Positions 36,484 to 44,577 of a DNA stretch of 64,000 bases are shown one piece after another (within the stretch, counting starts at the first letter, position 1; every line of letters starts with the position of its first letter). This DNA comes from Enhygromyxa salina (lineage in GTDB: Bacteria > Myxococcota_A > Polyangia > Nannocystales > Nannocystaceae). Under the pieces are notes generated by a model that was not told the origin of the DNA, did not search any database, and was given only the letters and a program-made list of their open reading frames with translations. The DNA lies in the NCBI RefSeq assembly GCF_002994635.1, contig NZ_PVNL01000046.1, positions 23,795 to 87,794 of the forward strand, written 5' to 3'. Both the position numbers and the translations under genes were made by a program.

Positions 36484-37242
36484 ATGTATTACTTCGTCAC
36501 CGGGGGTTCACGCGGCATCGGGGCCGGCATCGTCGAGTATGCCGCTCGTCGAGGTCACCACGTTGCGTTCACTTATGTCGCGAACGCCGAGGCGGCCGAG
36601 CGGTCCAAGCAAGCCGCGCTGGCTGCAGCCAAGCAGGCCGGTCACGAGGTCGAGATCCGCCACTACCAGCTCGACGTCAAGGACGCCGATCGGGTCGAGG
36701 TCGTCGCCGACCAGGTGCTCGAGGACTTCGACACCATGGAGGTCATCGTCAATTGCGCGGGCGTCAACCGCGACAACCTCATGGTCGCGATGTCCAACGA
36801 CGAGTGGCGCGAGGTCCTGGCGACCAACCTCGACGGGCCGTTCTACGTGTGTCGGCAGTTCCTGCAGACGCTGATGGCCAACCGGTTCGGGCGGATCATC
36901 AACATCTCGTCGATCCAGCACGAAGGCGGCAGCGGCCAGGCCAACTACGCGGCCGCCAAGGCGGGCCTGCACGGCCTGACCAAGACCCTCGCCAAGGAGT
37001 ACGGCCGCCGCGGGATCACGGCCAACGTCGTGGTCCCCGGGTTCTTCGACACCGACATGACCCGCGAGACGATGCCGCAGGCGAACAAGGACTACTGGAA
37101 ACAGTACTGTCCGATGCCGAAGGGCCGGATGGGCAAGGTCGACGAGCTCGCGGCGGTGGTCGACTTCCTCGCCAGCGAAGGCGGCGCCTTCGTCAACGGC
37201 GAGGTCATCAACGTGACCGGCGGCCTCGGCTGGACGGTCTAG
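36484..37242 (+). CDS. 3-oxoacyl-ACP reductase, FabG-like
   Basis: A 252-residue SDR with TGGSRGIG near the N-terminus, NCAGVNRD, INISSIQ with the catalytic Ser, and YAAAK with the catalytic Tyr and Lys. The end GGAFVNGEVINVTGGLG is typical of FabG. It should reduce the 3-oxoacyl group to 3-hydroxyacyl with NADPH, between the ketosynthase and the dehydratase. Only 9 bases separate it from the ketosynthase stop. Confidence 0.87.
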   Translation: MYYFVTGGSRGIGAGIVEYAARRGHHVAFTYVANAEAAERSKQAALAAAKQAGHEVEIRHYQLDVKDADRVEVVADQVLEDFDTMEVIVNCAGVNRDNLMVAMSNDEWREVLATNLDGPFYVCRQFLQTLMANRFGRIINISSIQHEGGSGQANYAAAKAGLHGLTKTLAKEYGRRGITANVVVPGFFDTDMTRETMPQANKDYWKQYCPMPKGRMGKVDELAAVVDFLASEGGAFVNGEVINVTGGLGWTV

Positions 37243-37461
37243 TCATGACCCCCACATGCACCGTGACACTTCGCCGAATGCAGCCGCTTCGCGTCTGGTC
37301 GCTTCGCTCCTCGGGGCTGGCTGTTCGCCTGGGCATGTGTGGCCCCCTGGAAGGGGGCTCGTTGTGAGCCTGGCGAACGCTTTGGTACTACGCCGACTGG
37401 AGGGGCTCGTCAGGACCTCCACAGTCAGCCCGTCGACCAGCTACTAGGGAGGTAACGCGCC
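37243..37461 (+). other. Structured gap between FabG-like and HMGS-like genes
   Basis: This 219-base gap breaks an otherwise tight operon and does not look coding. It holds two hairpins: GCCCCCT-GGA-AGGGGGC at 37342-37358, and a GACTGGAGG…CCTCCACAGTC stem at about 37396-37427. A flanking CCCCCACATG…CATGTGTGG pair (about 37250 and 37335) could enclose the first. There is a GGGAGG ribosome site for the next gene at about 37448-37453. It could be an attenuator, a processing site or an internal promoter. Confidence 0.45.
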
Positions 37462-38724
37462 ATGACCAACGCAAACAGGGTCGGTATCGAGAAGATCTTT
37501 GCCTATCCGTGCAGCATGACCCTCGATATGGTCGCGCTCGCGGAGGCGCGGGGGGTGTCGGCTTCGCATCCGATCGAGGACCTGTGGGTCGAGTCGCGCA
37601 GCCTCAACCCGGTCTGGGAAGATCCGGTCTCGATGGCCGTCAACGCGGCGCGGGGCCTGCTCGAGGGCGAGGACCCGGAGCAGATCGAGCTGGTCGTGGT
37701 CGGGACCGAGTCCAGCGTGGACTTTGGCAAGCCGATCTCCAGCTGGGTTCAGCGCCTGGCGGGGATCGGGCCCAACTGTCGCAACTACGAGACCAAGCAC
37801 GCGTGCTACGGGGGCACCGGTGGCCTGATGTCGGCGGCCCACTGGATCGCGTCGGGGTTCAACCGCGGCAAGAAGGCCCTGGTGGTCTGCACGGATCAGA
37901 GCCGCATGCACCTCGGCCAGCCGTGGGAGTTCGTGCTCGGGGCCGGGGCCACGGCGATGCTGATCTCCGACAAGCCCGACCTGCTCGAGTTCGAGCTCGA
38001 CAAGAACGGCTACTGGACCAACGAGATCAGCGACACGTATCGGCCCAGCTCGCGCGATGAGGTCGGCCACGCGGACACCAGCTTGTTCGGCTACCTCGAG
38101 GCCGTGGAGGGCGCCAGCGAGCACTTCATGGAGGTCTCGGGCGAGCAGGACTACGACGCCAACTTCGTGCGCCACGTCTATCATGTGCCGTTTGGCGCGA
38201 TGACCTACCGGGCCCACCGCGCGGTGGTCCGGCGGTATGTCCCGAGCCTGGCCAAAAAGCAGATCCAGGGTCACTTCGAGCGCAAGAGCAAGGCCGGGCT
38301 CAAGTACAACCGCAGGCTCGGGGGCACGTACACGTCGGCGACCTTCCTGGCGTTGATGGGCACGATCTCGGCCGCCGCCGAGGGCGGGGAGCCGCTGCAG
38401 GCGGGTCAGCGGATCAGCGTGTTCTCCTATGGCTCGGGCTCGTGCTCGGAGTTCTACCCGGTCCGCGTGGGCCCGCGGGCCAACGAGATCATCGCGGCCG
38501 CGGGCCTCGACGCCCGGCTCGACGCGCGTCGCAAGGTCACCGTGCCCGAGTACGAGGCGATCGAGCAGACCCGGGCCAGCTACGTCGACAACCCAACCTA
38601 CACGACCGACAAGCGCGGCCCCGATGGCGCCTGGGCCAAGCACTGGTCCGAGGCCTACGAGGGCAAGGGCCTGTGCGTCCTCGACGGCCTCGACCACTGG
38701 GAGCGGCGCTACCGGCTGAGCTGA
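37462..38724 (+). CDS. HMG-CoA synthase-like enzyme of the beta-branching cassette
   Basis: A 420-residue thiolase-fold enzyme like PksG, CurD and TaC/TaF. The catalytic residues are visible: Glu83 in GTESSVD, Cys115 in KHACYGG and His241 in HVPFGAM. These enzymes add acetyl-ACP to a beta-ketoacyl-ACP, giving a 3-hydroxy-3-carboxymethyl (HMG-like) intermediate and so a beta-branch. The two hydratase genes that complete the reaction follow directly (stop and start overlap by 1 base). A mevalonate-pathway HMG-CoA synthase is less likely, given that context. Confidence 0.88.
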   Translation: MTNANRVGIEKIFAYPCSMTLDMVALAEARGVSASHPIEDLWVESRSLNPVWEDPVSMAVNAARGLLEGEDPEQIELVVVGTESSVDFGKPISSWVQRLAGIGPNCRNYETKHACYGGTGGLMSAAHWIASGFNRGKKALVVCTDQSRMHLGQPWEFVLGAGATAMLISDKPDLLEFELDKNGYWTNEISDTYRPSSRDEVGHADTSLFGYLEAVEGASEHFMEVSGEQDYDANFVRHVYHVPFGAMTYRAHRAVVRRYVPSLAKKQIQGHFERKSKAGLKYNRRLGGTYTSATFLALMGTISAAAEGGEPLQAGQRISVFSYGSGSCSEFYPVRVGPRANEIIAAAGLDARLDARRKVTVPEYEAIEQTRASYVDNPTYTTDKRGPDGAWAKHWSEAYEGKGLCVLDGLDHWERRYRLS

Positions 38725-39521
38725 TGCGGGTCCGTTGCGAGCCCAAGGACAGCCCGGTGTGGCGGGTCCACCTCGAGCCGGGCGACAAGCCCGAGGTCGT
38801 GTTCGATGGCGCGGGCCTGGCCCAGCTCGACGCGCTGCTGCAGGCGGCCGAGGTGTCCAAGCGCTGCCGCGTGATCGTGATCGAGAGCAGCCCCGGCGTG
38901 TTCTGTCGCGGCATGGATCTCGAATTTTTGGTCGCCCACGCGGGTGAAGATCAGTCCGAGAAGCTGGCGGCCTACGCCCGCTGCATGGAGCGGCTGCGCA
39001 GCTCGGCCAAGGCCGTGATCTGTCTGGTCGACGGCGACGCGATGGGCGGTGGCGTCGGCCTGGTCGCCGCCGCGGATCTGGTGATCGCCACCGACCGCGC
39101 CAGCTTTGCCCTGCCCGAGTGCGTGCTCGGGCTGATCCCCGCGATGGTGCTGCCGCTGCTGTGCGAGCGCATGCCGGTCCAAAAGGCCCGGTGGATGGCG
39201 CTGTCGAGCCGCAGCGTCAAGGCCGACGAGGCCCTGACGATCGGCCTGGTCGACGAGCTGGTCGAGGGCCCGATCCAGCTCGAGCAGGCGCTGCGGCGCA
39301 CGCTCAAGCGGCTGCTCCGGGCCAGCCCGCGCGCGGTCGCCCGGCTCAAGCGCTACTCCAGCGAGATCGCCACGCTCAGCCGCGTCGCCGCGCTCGACCA
39401 CGGCGCCCAGCAGACCGCCAACGATCTGCTCGACCTCGAGACCATCACCGCGATCCGGGGCTTCATGGCTGGCGAGTCGCCGCGGTGGTTCGAGCGCTAT
39501 CGGCCAGGTGGACATGACTGA
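38724..39521 (+). CDS. Enoyl-CoA hydratase-like dehydratase (ECH1, PksH-like)
   Basis: A 265-residue crotonase-fold protein. CRGMDLEFL and GDAMGGGVGLVAAADLV form the oxyanion hole; ALPECVLGLIPAMV carries the acidic residue expected of the ECH1 type, which dehydrates the HMG-like intermediate to a glutaconyl group. It follows the HMGS-like gene and overlaps the next crotonase gene by 8 bases, the classic ECH1-ECH2 order. Confidence 0.83.
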   Translation: MRVRCEPKDSPVWRVHLEPGDKPEVVFDGAGLAQLDALLQAAEVSKRCRVIVIESSPGVFCRGMDLEFLVAHAGEDQSEKLAAYARCMERLRSSAKAVICLVDGDAMGGGVGLVAAADLVIATDRASFALPECVLGLIPAMVLPLLCERMPVQKARWMALSSRSVKADEALTIGLVDELVEGPIQLEQALRRTLKRLLRASPRAVARLKRYSSEIATLSRVAALDHGAQQTANDLLDLETITAIRGFMAGESPRWFERYRPGGHD

Positions 39522-40335
39522 GCCCAACGACCCCGACACGCCCCGCGTCACCCTCACGATCGAGGACGGGATCGCGGAGCTGTGGATGCGCGACGAGCCG
39601 GGCAACAACGCGTTCTCGCGCGGGTTCGTGGCCGAGCTGCTCGCGTGCATGGACACGCTCTCGCGCGACACCGAGGCCAAGGTCTGCGTGGTCCGGGGCC
39701 TGCCCGAGCTGTTCTCGGCTGGCGGCGACCGCAACATGCTGCTCGATCTCGCCGAGGGCCGGCTCGCGCCCTACGACCTCGAGCTGACCCGCAACCTGAT
39801 CGAGCTCCCGATCCCCACGATCGCCGCGATGGAGGGCAGCGCCGTCGGTGGTGGGCTGATCTTCGGGCTCGCCTGCGACATGGTGATCATGGCCCGCGAG
39901 AGCCGCTACGGGACCAACTTCATGGATCTGGGGTTCACCCCGGGCATGGGCACGACCGGGCTCTTGCAGTTCGCGGTCGGCGAGTACCTCGCGGCCGAGA
40001 TGATGTTCGGCTGCCAGTACTTCAAGGGCAGCCACTTCGAGCACCGCGCCAACGTCAACGCCGTGGTCGCGCGGGCCAAGGTGCTCGCCCACGCACGTAA
40101 GCTGGCCCTGCGCCTGACCGACAAGCCCCGGTTTGCGATCGAGCTGCTCAAGCGGCAGCTCGCGCTCCCGCGTCGCCAGGCGTTCGAGGCGGCCCGCACG
40201 GCCGAGTCGATGATGCACCAAGTGTGCTTCGCCGCGCCCGAGACCCGCGCGCGGATCCGCGAAAATTACAACCAGGTCGCTGACGACCAACCATCCAGTG
40301 GCCCGCAACCAGGCGAGAAACCTCGCCCGAGCTGA
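39514..40335 (+). CDS. Enoyl-CoA hydratase-like decarboxylase (ECH2, PksI-like)
   Basis: A 273-residue crotonase-fold protein. GGDRNMLLD, EGSAVGGGLIFGLACDM and RYGTNFMDLGFTPGMGTT match the decarboxylating ECH2 group (PksI, CurF ECH2), in which GFTPGMG is conserved. It would decarboxylate the glutaconyl intermediate to a beta-methyl enoyl-ACP, which the enoyl reductase encoded next could saturate. The ATG at 39514 has AGGTGG upstream and is preferred over the GTG at 39508. The last codons lie in a direct repeat (40312-40335). Confidence 0.83.
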   Translation: MTEPNDPDTPRVTLTIEDGIAELWMRDEPGNNAFSRGFVAELLACMDTLSRDTEAKVCVVRGLPELFSAGGDRNMLLDLAEGRLAPYDLELTRNLIELPIPTIAAMEGSAVGGGLIFGLACDMVIMARESRYGTNFMDLGFTPGMGTTGLLQFAVGEYLAAEMMFGCQYFKGSHFEHRANVNAVVARAKVLAHARKLALRLTDKPRFAIELLKRQLALPRRQAFEAARTAESMMHQVCFAAPETRARIRENYNQVADDQPSSGPQPGEKPRPS

Positions 40336-40411
40336 AAAACAGTTCGCTGCCCAAGGCGAATCAGTTTACGAATACCGTCCGCAAGCGGGCGAGAAACCTC
40401 GCCCGAGCTGA
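40312..40411 (+). repeat. 24-base direct repeat with internal hairpin
   Basis: The 24 bases at 40312-40335 (the last codons and stop of the ECH2 gene) recur exactly at 40388-40411, 16 bases before the tandem-SDR start. The repeat contains the self-complementary GGGCGA…TCGCCC (second copy) and extends upstream with two mismatches to CCGCAA. It either records a local duplication of the gene end or provides two matching RNA hairpins. Confidence 0.75.
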
Positions 40412-40427
40412 GAACAGAGACTCGAAG

Positions 40428-42158
40428 ATGCTCAACGACTTCCAAGACAAGGTCGTGCTGATCACTGGCGGCACCAAGGGGATCGGTCGCGCCTGCGCCC
40501 TCGCGTTCGCGCGGCTCGGCGCCAAGTGCTGGCTGACGCACCGCTGGGGCTCGGCCGACGAGCAAGAGCTGCGCGCCGCGTTCGCGGAGATCGGCGGGCA
40601 CGCGCCGCAGATCGTCGAAGCCGACGCCTCGAAGAAGGCCGACACCAAGGCGCTGATCAGCCAGATGCGCGCGGCCGGGGTCGAGCGGGTCGACATCTTC
40701 ATCAACAACGTGGCGATGGTCGTGCGCGGCGACGGGTTCGACGCCCACGGCAAGCGAGCGCTGATCAAGAGCCTCGAGTACAGCGCCTGGCCGTTCGTCG
40801 ACTACCTCAACAAGATCAACGCGAGCTTTGGGTCCTATCCCCAGTACGCGCTGGCGATGAGCTCGGACGGGCCGGATCAGCACTACCCGCACTACGACTA
40901 TGTCGCGGTCGCCAAGGCCGTGCTCGAGACCTTCGTGCGCTACATGTCCACGCACCTGCGCGAGCACGACGTCAAGGTCAACGCCCTGCGCACGCGGCAG
41001 GTCCCGACCGAGAGCTACGCGCAGATCTTTGGCGAGCAGAACACCGGGATCGCCGAGCGCTTTGCGGAGTTCGCCGTGACCCCCGAAGAGGTCGCCGCGA
41101 CCGCGCTGGCGATGTGCAGCGGCCTGTTCGACAGCTTCTCGGGTCAGGTGCTGCAGCTCGATCGCGGCGCCTCGTTCGTCGACAACATCATGACCATGGG
41201 CCAGCGCTTGCTCGCCAGCGCGGATCCCAGCGAGGCCGTGACCGTGGCCGATCCGCCGCCCAAGCCGGTCCACGCGAGCGTGGGCGATCTCGTCGCGGCC
41301 CCCGCCTCAGGTCAGTCGGGTCAGTCGGGTCAGTCCCACAGCGTGGCCCCAACCTTGCGGCGTCAGCTCGACGGCAAGGCGGTGCTGATCACGGGCGGGA
41401 CCAAGGGGATCGGCCTGGCCTGCGGGCTGGCCTACGGGCGCCAGGGTGCGCGCACCTACCTGACGCACCGCTGGGGCTCGGCCGACGAGGGGGCGATCCG
41501 AGCCAGCTTCGAGCAGGCTGGCGCGCCGCCGCCCGTGATCCTCGAGGCCGACGTCAGCCAAGATGAGGACACCGAAGCCCTGATGCAGCGGATCAAGGAT
41601 GACGTCGGCGCGCTCGAGGTGCTGATCACCAACGTCAGCTTCGCCCACGTCAGCCAGACCCACGACGATCTGAGCTTCAAGGGGCTCAAGCGCTCGCTCG
41701 AGTACAGCTCGTGGCCCTTCATTGGGTACATGCAGCACGCCAAGTCGATCTTCGGGCGGTTGCCACGCTACGCGATCGGCATGTCGTCGCGCGGTCCCGA
41801 GTACTTCTTGCCCGGCTACGACTTCGTCGCCGCGTCGAAGGCTGTCATGGAGACTTTCTGCCGTTACCTCACGAGTGATCTGCTCGACGAGGACATCCGG
41901 ATCAACGTCCTTCGCGCGAATCCCGTAGAGACAGAGTCGCTGGAGGCCACGTTCGGCCCTGAATTCGCCCCATTTTGTAAGAAATGGTACGCGGACGGCT
42001 TCTTCATCCAGCCCGAGGAGGTCGCGGACGCCGCTGTCGCGCTCTCGAGTGGCCTGATGGACGGCGTTCGCGGCCAGGTGCTGTTGCTGGACAGGGGCTT
42101 CGGTTTTTCGGACAACGTGGTCCGTCTGTTCACCGAGCGCGAGCGCTTCGGTCTCTAG
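40428..42158 (+). CDS. Tandem SDR fusion, FabL-like enoyl-ACP reductase
   Basis: A 576-residue protein made of two homologous SDR domains (about 1-262 and 305-576) joined by a Pro-rich and GQSGQSGQS linker. Both begin with LITGGTKGIG and share THRWGSADE and KSLEYSAWPF/RSLEYSSWPF. The active-site Tyr and Lys are spaced Y-x6-K in both (YDYVAVAK and YDFVAASK), as in FabI/FabL enoyl reductases rather than Y-x3-K ketoreductases. I infer saturation of the (beta-methyl) enoyl-ACP. Both halves look catalytically intact. AAGATG gives a weak ribosome site. The fusion itself is unusual. Confidence 0.8.
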   Translation: MLNDFQDKVVLITGGTKGIGRACALAFARLGAKCWLTHRWGSADEQELRAAFAEIGGHAPQIVEADASKKADTKALISQMRAAGVERVDIFINNVAMVVRGDGFDAHGKRALIKSLEYSAWPFVDYLNKINASFGSYPQYALAMSSDGPDQHYPHYDYVAVAKAVLETFVRYMSTHLREHDVKVNALRTRQVPTESYAQIFGEQNTGIAERFAEFAVTPEEVAATALAMCSGLFDSFSGQVLQLDRGASFVDNIMTMGQRLLASADPSEAVTVADPPPKPVHASVGDLVAAPASGQSGQSGQSHSVAPTLRRQLDGKAVLITGGTKGIGLACGLAYGRQGARTYLTHRWGSADEGAIRASFEQAGAPPPVILEADVSQDEDTEALMQRIKDDVGALEVLITNVSFAHVSQTHDDLSFKGLKRSLEYSSWPFIGYMQHAKSIFGRLPRYAIGMSSRGPEYFLPGYDFVAASKAVMETFCRYLTSDLLDEDIRINVLRANPVETESLEATFGPEFAPFCKKWYADGFFIQPEEVADAAVALSSGLMDGVRGQVLLLDRGFGFSDNVVRLFTERERFGL

Positions 42159-42371
42159 ACACTCCCCCGCAACAATGCCCACCGACCTGAGCATGCTGAC
42201 GTGCGCACTCTCGACGAGGCTGACTCGACGAGGCCGGCACAGCGCAGCACAGGTCGCTGACGTGAATTTCCAGATCGAATTTCCGATCCCCAGGCGCGCT
42301 GATCGCGCTGGTTGAGCTAGCCTGCGACGCCCGATCAGGGCGTCCAACGAGAACGAGAACGAGGAGAACCA
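42159..42371 (+). other. Leader before the ACP gene: repeats and strong hairpin
   Basis: These 213 bases hold a tandem pair GAATTTCCAGATC and GAATTTCCGATC (42264-42288), a CTCGACGAGGC pair spaced 14 bases (about 42211-42235), and a perfect hairpin GACGCCC-GATCA-GGGCGTC at 42326-42344. The hairpin ends 16 bases before GAGGAG, the ACP ribosome site. It could protect or process the ACP message so that more ACP than enzyme is made. Nothing here looks coding. Confidence 0.45.
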
Positions 42372-42635
42372 ATGACCCGCGAACATGTGCTCGAGGTCGT
42401 CACGCGCCACTTGGTGGACACCATCGAAGAGCTCGAGGGAGTCGAGATCGACCCCGTCAAGTCGATGAAGGATCTCGGGGCCAACAGCCTCGACATCGTC
42501 GAGGTCGTGTCGTGCAGCATGCGTGAGCTCAAGGTGAAGGTGCCGCGCTCCGAGCTGAACCAGCTCAACAACATCAACGAGCTCGTCGAACTCCTGCACA
42601 AGAGCGTGCAAGAGAAGGAAGCGGCCGCGGACTAG
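42372..42635 (+). CDS. Acyl carrier protein
   Basis: An 87-residue acidic four-helix ACP. Ser39 in DLGANSLDIVEV is the 4'-phosphopantetheine site; the Asn-Ser rather than Asp-Ser is shared with donor ACPs of beta-branching cassettes (AcpK, TaB/TaE). It would carry the growing chain, the acetyl donor for the HMGS-like enzyme, or both, and deliver the product to the Spt-like synthase. A strong GAGGAG site precedes it. It is the last gene before the terminator at 42792. Confidence 0.9.
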   Translation: MTREHVLEVVTRHLVDTIEELEGVEIDPVKSMKDLGANSLDIVEVVSCSMRELKVKVPRSELNQLNNINELVELLHKSVQEKEAAAD

Positions 42636-42791
42636 GGCCGGGTCTCGAGCTCGGCTCGGCACGCGCCGGATTCGGCCTGTCTCGGGTTGGGGTTCGGTCG
42701 GGGTTCGGCCCGGTTCGACTCTGGGATCGGCCCCCACCGCGGGCGCGTCGGGTTGCGCCACCCCTCCACGGACGCCAAGGTGCGTGCTTCG

Positions 42792-42818
42792 AGACGAGCC
42801 TCGGCTCGTCTTCGTTTT
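42792..42818 (+). terminator. Intrinsic-type terminator ending the lipid operon
   Basis: AGACGAGC (42792-42799), loop CTCG and GCTCGTCT (42804-42811) form an 8-base stem followed by TCGTTTT. It lies 150 bases after the ACP stop and ends about 10 bases before the glycosyltransferase ATG, so it marks the operon end while possibly allowing some read-through. Confidence 0.6.
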
Positions 42819-42826
42819 GGTTTGCG

Positions 42827-43981
42827 ATGCGGGCAGTTATCGTCGTCGGCAACTACGTCAACGTGGTTGATGGCGTCGCGCTGACCTATCAGCGCCTGGT
42901 TCGCGCTCGGGTTCAGGCCGGCGACCAGGTGATGGTGGTGGCCCCGGGTGGGCCGGCGCTGCCCGGACCGAGCGCTGCGACCTTCGCCCCGGTCCCGTCG
43001 ATCCCGGTCCCCGTCCAGCCCGAGTACAGGCTCGCGCTCGGGATCCCGCGCGCGACCCGACGCGCGCTCGAGCAGTTTGAGCCGGACTTGATCCACGTGG
43101 GCAGCCCCGATCTGGCGGGCGAGGCCGCGCTCGACTTCGCGGCCGCCCACGGGATCCCTGCAGTCGGCTCGTACCACAGCGAGATCGCTCGGTACCTGCG
43201 CTTCATGCCCGTGCCGGGCGTCGGCGTGCTCGGTCCGCTGCTCGAGCGCGGCGTGTGGGCGTGGATCCGGCGGTTCTACAACCGCTGTCGGCACGTCTAC
43301 GCCCCGACCGAGTCGATGCTCGCGACCCTGCGCGCGCGCGGGATCGAGTCGGAGCTGCGCGTGTGGGGGCGCGGCGTCGATCCGCGCGCGTTCGACCCGG
43401 CGCGGCGCGACATCAGCTGGCGTCGGCGCCTGGGCGTCCCGGATCACGTCCCGTTGATCCTGTTCGTGGCTCGGCTGCGCTGGGAGAAGGGCCTGGCCGA
43501 TCTGGCGGCGGTGCTGGCCGGGCTCGCCCGTACCCCCTGGCCGCACCACAGCGCGATCGCGGGAGCGGGGCCGGCCCGCGAGGCGCTGGCGCGGCGCTGC
43601 CCCGACACGCACTTTTTGGGCGAGCTGCATCACCGGGAGCTCGCCCGCGCCTACGCGAGCGCGGATCTGTTCTTGTACCCGAGCACCACCGAGACCTTCG
43701 GCAACGTGACGCTCGAGGCCATGGCTTCGGGCGTGCCCACCGTCTGCGCGGACGCGACCGGGAGCACCGAGCTGGTCGTGCCCGGCGAGACCGGCGAGCT
43801 GTTCGCGGCCGGGGACGTGCGCGCCGCCGTCGAGGTCGTCGGCGCGCTGCTGCGGGATCCCGACCGGCGTCACGCGATGGGCCGCGCGGCGCGAGCACGA
43901 GCTCAGCGCTTCAGCTGGGCGCGCTCGCTCGCGCAGCTGGACGCGCACTGGAACGATGCGCGGCGGCACCTGGCGCCGTGA
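42827..43981 (+). CDS. Glycosyltransferase family 4
   Basis: A 384-residue GT-B enzyme. The N-terminal domain begins RAVIVVGNYVNVVDGVALT with the nucleotide-free acceptor side; the C-terminal domain has AGAGPAREAL and the nucleotide-sugar motif YPSTTETFGNVTLEAMASG with the E-x7-E pattern. This version is closest in look to alpha-mannosyl- and sulfoquinovosyl-type lipid transferases (MgtA, PimB, SqdX). Directly after the ceramide-type locus, a role in glycosylating its lipid is reasonable but unproven. The start overlaps the region after the terminator, without a clear ribosome site. Confidence 0.8.
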   Translation: MRAVIVVGNYVNVVDGVALTYQRLVRARVQAGDQVMVVAPGGPALPGPSAATFAPVPSIPVPVQPEYRLALGIPRATRRALEQFEPDLIHVGSPDLAGEAALDFAAAHGIPAVGSYHSEIARYLRFMPVPGVGVLGPLLERGVWAWIRRFYNRCRHVYAPTESMLATLRARGIESELRVWGRGVDPRAFDPARRDISWRRRLGVPDHVPLILFVARLRWEKGLADLAAVLAGLARTPWPHHSAIAGAGPAREALARRCPDTHFLGELHHRELARAYASADLFLYPSTTETFGNVTLEAMASGVPTVCADATGSTELVVPGETGELFAAGDVRAAVEVVGALLRDPDRRHAMGRAARARAQRFSWARSLAQLDAHWNDARRHLAP

Positions 43982-44006
43982 TAATGTTGGCGTCCCGAGG
44001 GGGCCC

Positions 44007-44540
44007 ATGTCCGAGACAGCCGCACGTGTCGATCTACGCCAAGCCAACCTGTCCGAGTCTGCGCAGCTGCGCGAGCTTGGCGACCGGATGTTTCTCGCGC
44101 TCGAGCAGCCTCCGCCAGTCCGCAGCTTGTTGAAGCTGACGATCGGTGACGAGCAAAAGGCGTTCGAGGTCGGGCGCGTGATCGAGGTCGTCGGCGAAGG
44201 CGAGCCCGCGCGTGGTTGCTACGGCCAGTTCGTCGAGTTCGAGCGGCTGGGCGAGCAGGCCAAGGTCGGCTCCGAGCACCTGCAGCCCGGGATCAGCGGC
44301 AGCGGCGTGCCCGCGCCGGTCGTGATCATGAGCACCGCCGAGATGATGCTCGGCGAGGCCGGCAGCGAAGAACACGAGGCCGCCGCCGCGAGCGAAGCGG
44401 ACACGAGCGAGACCGACGACAGCTCAGGCGAGGTCGAAGCGAGCAGCAGCGAGTCCGACGCCGCAGGCAGCGACTCGAGCGAGAGCGAGTCCGACGACGC
44501 GAGCAGCGACGACGACCACGCGAGCGACGAAGACAACTGA
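44007..44540 (+). CDS. Protein with acidic Ser/Asp/Glu-rich tail, unknown function
   Basis: A 177-residue cytoplasmic protein. GAGGGGG lies just before the ATG at 44007. Residues 1-110 form a small globular domain (SLLKLTIGDEQKAFEVGRVIEVVGEG) that could bind a partner; residues 115-177 are almost only Glu, Asp, Ser and Ala. Such tails are often disordered and bind basic proteins or cations. It follows the GT4 gene by 25 bases on the same strand. Family unknown. Confidence 0.65.
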   Translation: MSETAARVDLRQANLSESAQLRELGDRMFLALEQPPPVRSLLKLTIGDEQKAFEVGRVIEVVGEGEPARGCYGQFVEFERLGEQAKVGSEHLQPGISGSGVPAPVVIMSTAEMMLGEAGSEEHEAAAASEADTSETDDSSGEVEASSSESDAAGSDSSESESDDASSDDDHASDEDN

Positions 44541-44577
44541 GCGCCAATCACCGGCGGGCGGCGAGCGGCGAAGGTCT

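Noticed and set aside
37462..38724. HMG-CoA synthase gene as a mevalonate-pathway gene
   Set aside because: No other mevalonate-pathway gene is nearby, and ECH1, ECH2, KS and ACP genes of a branching cassette surround it.
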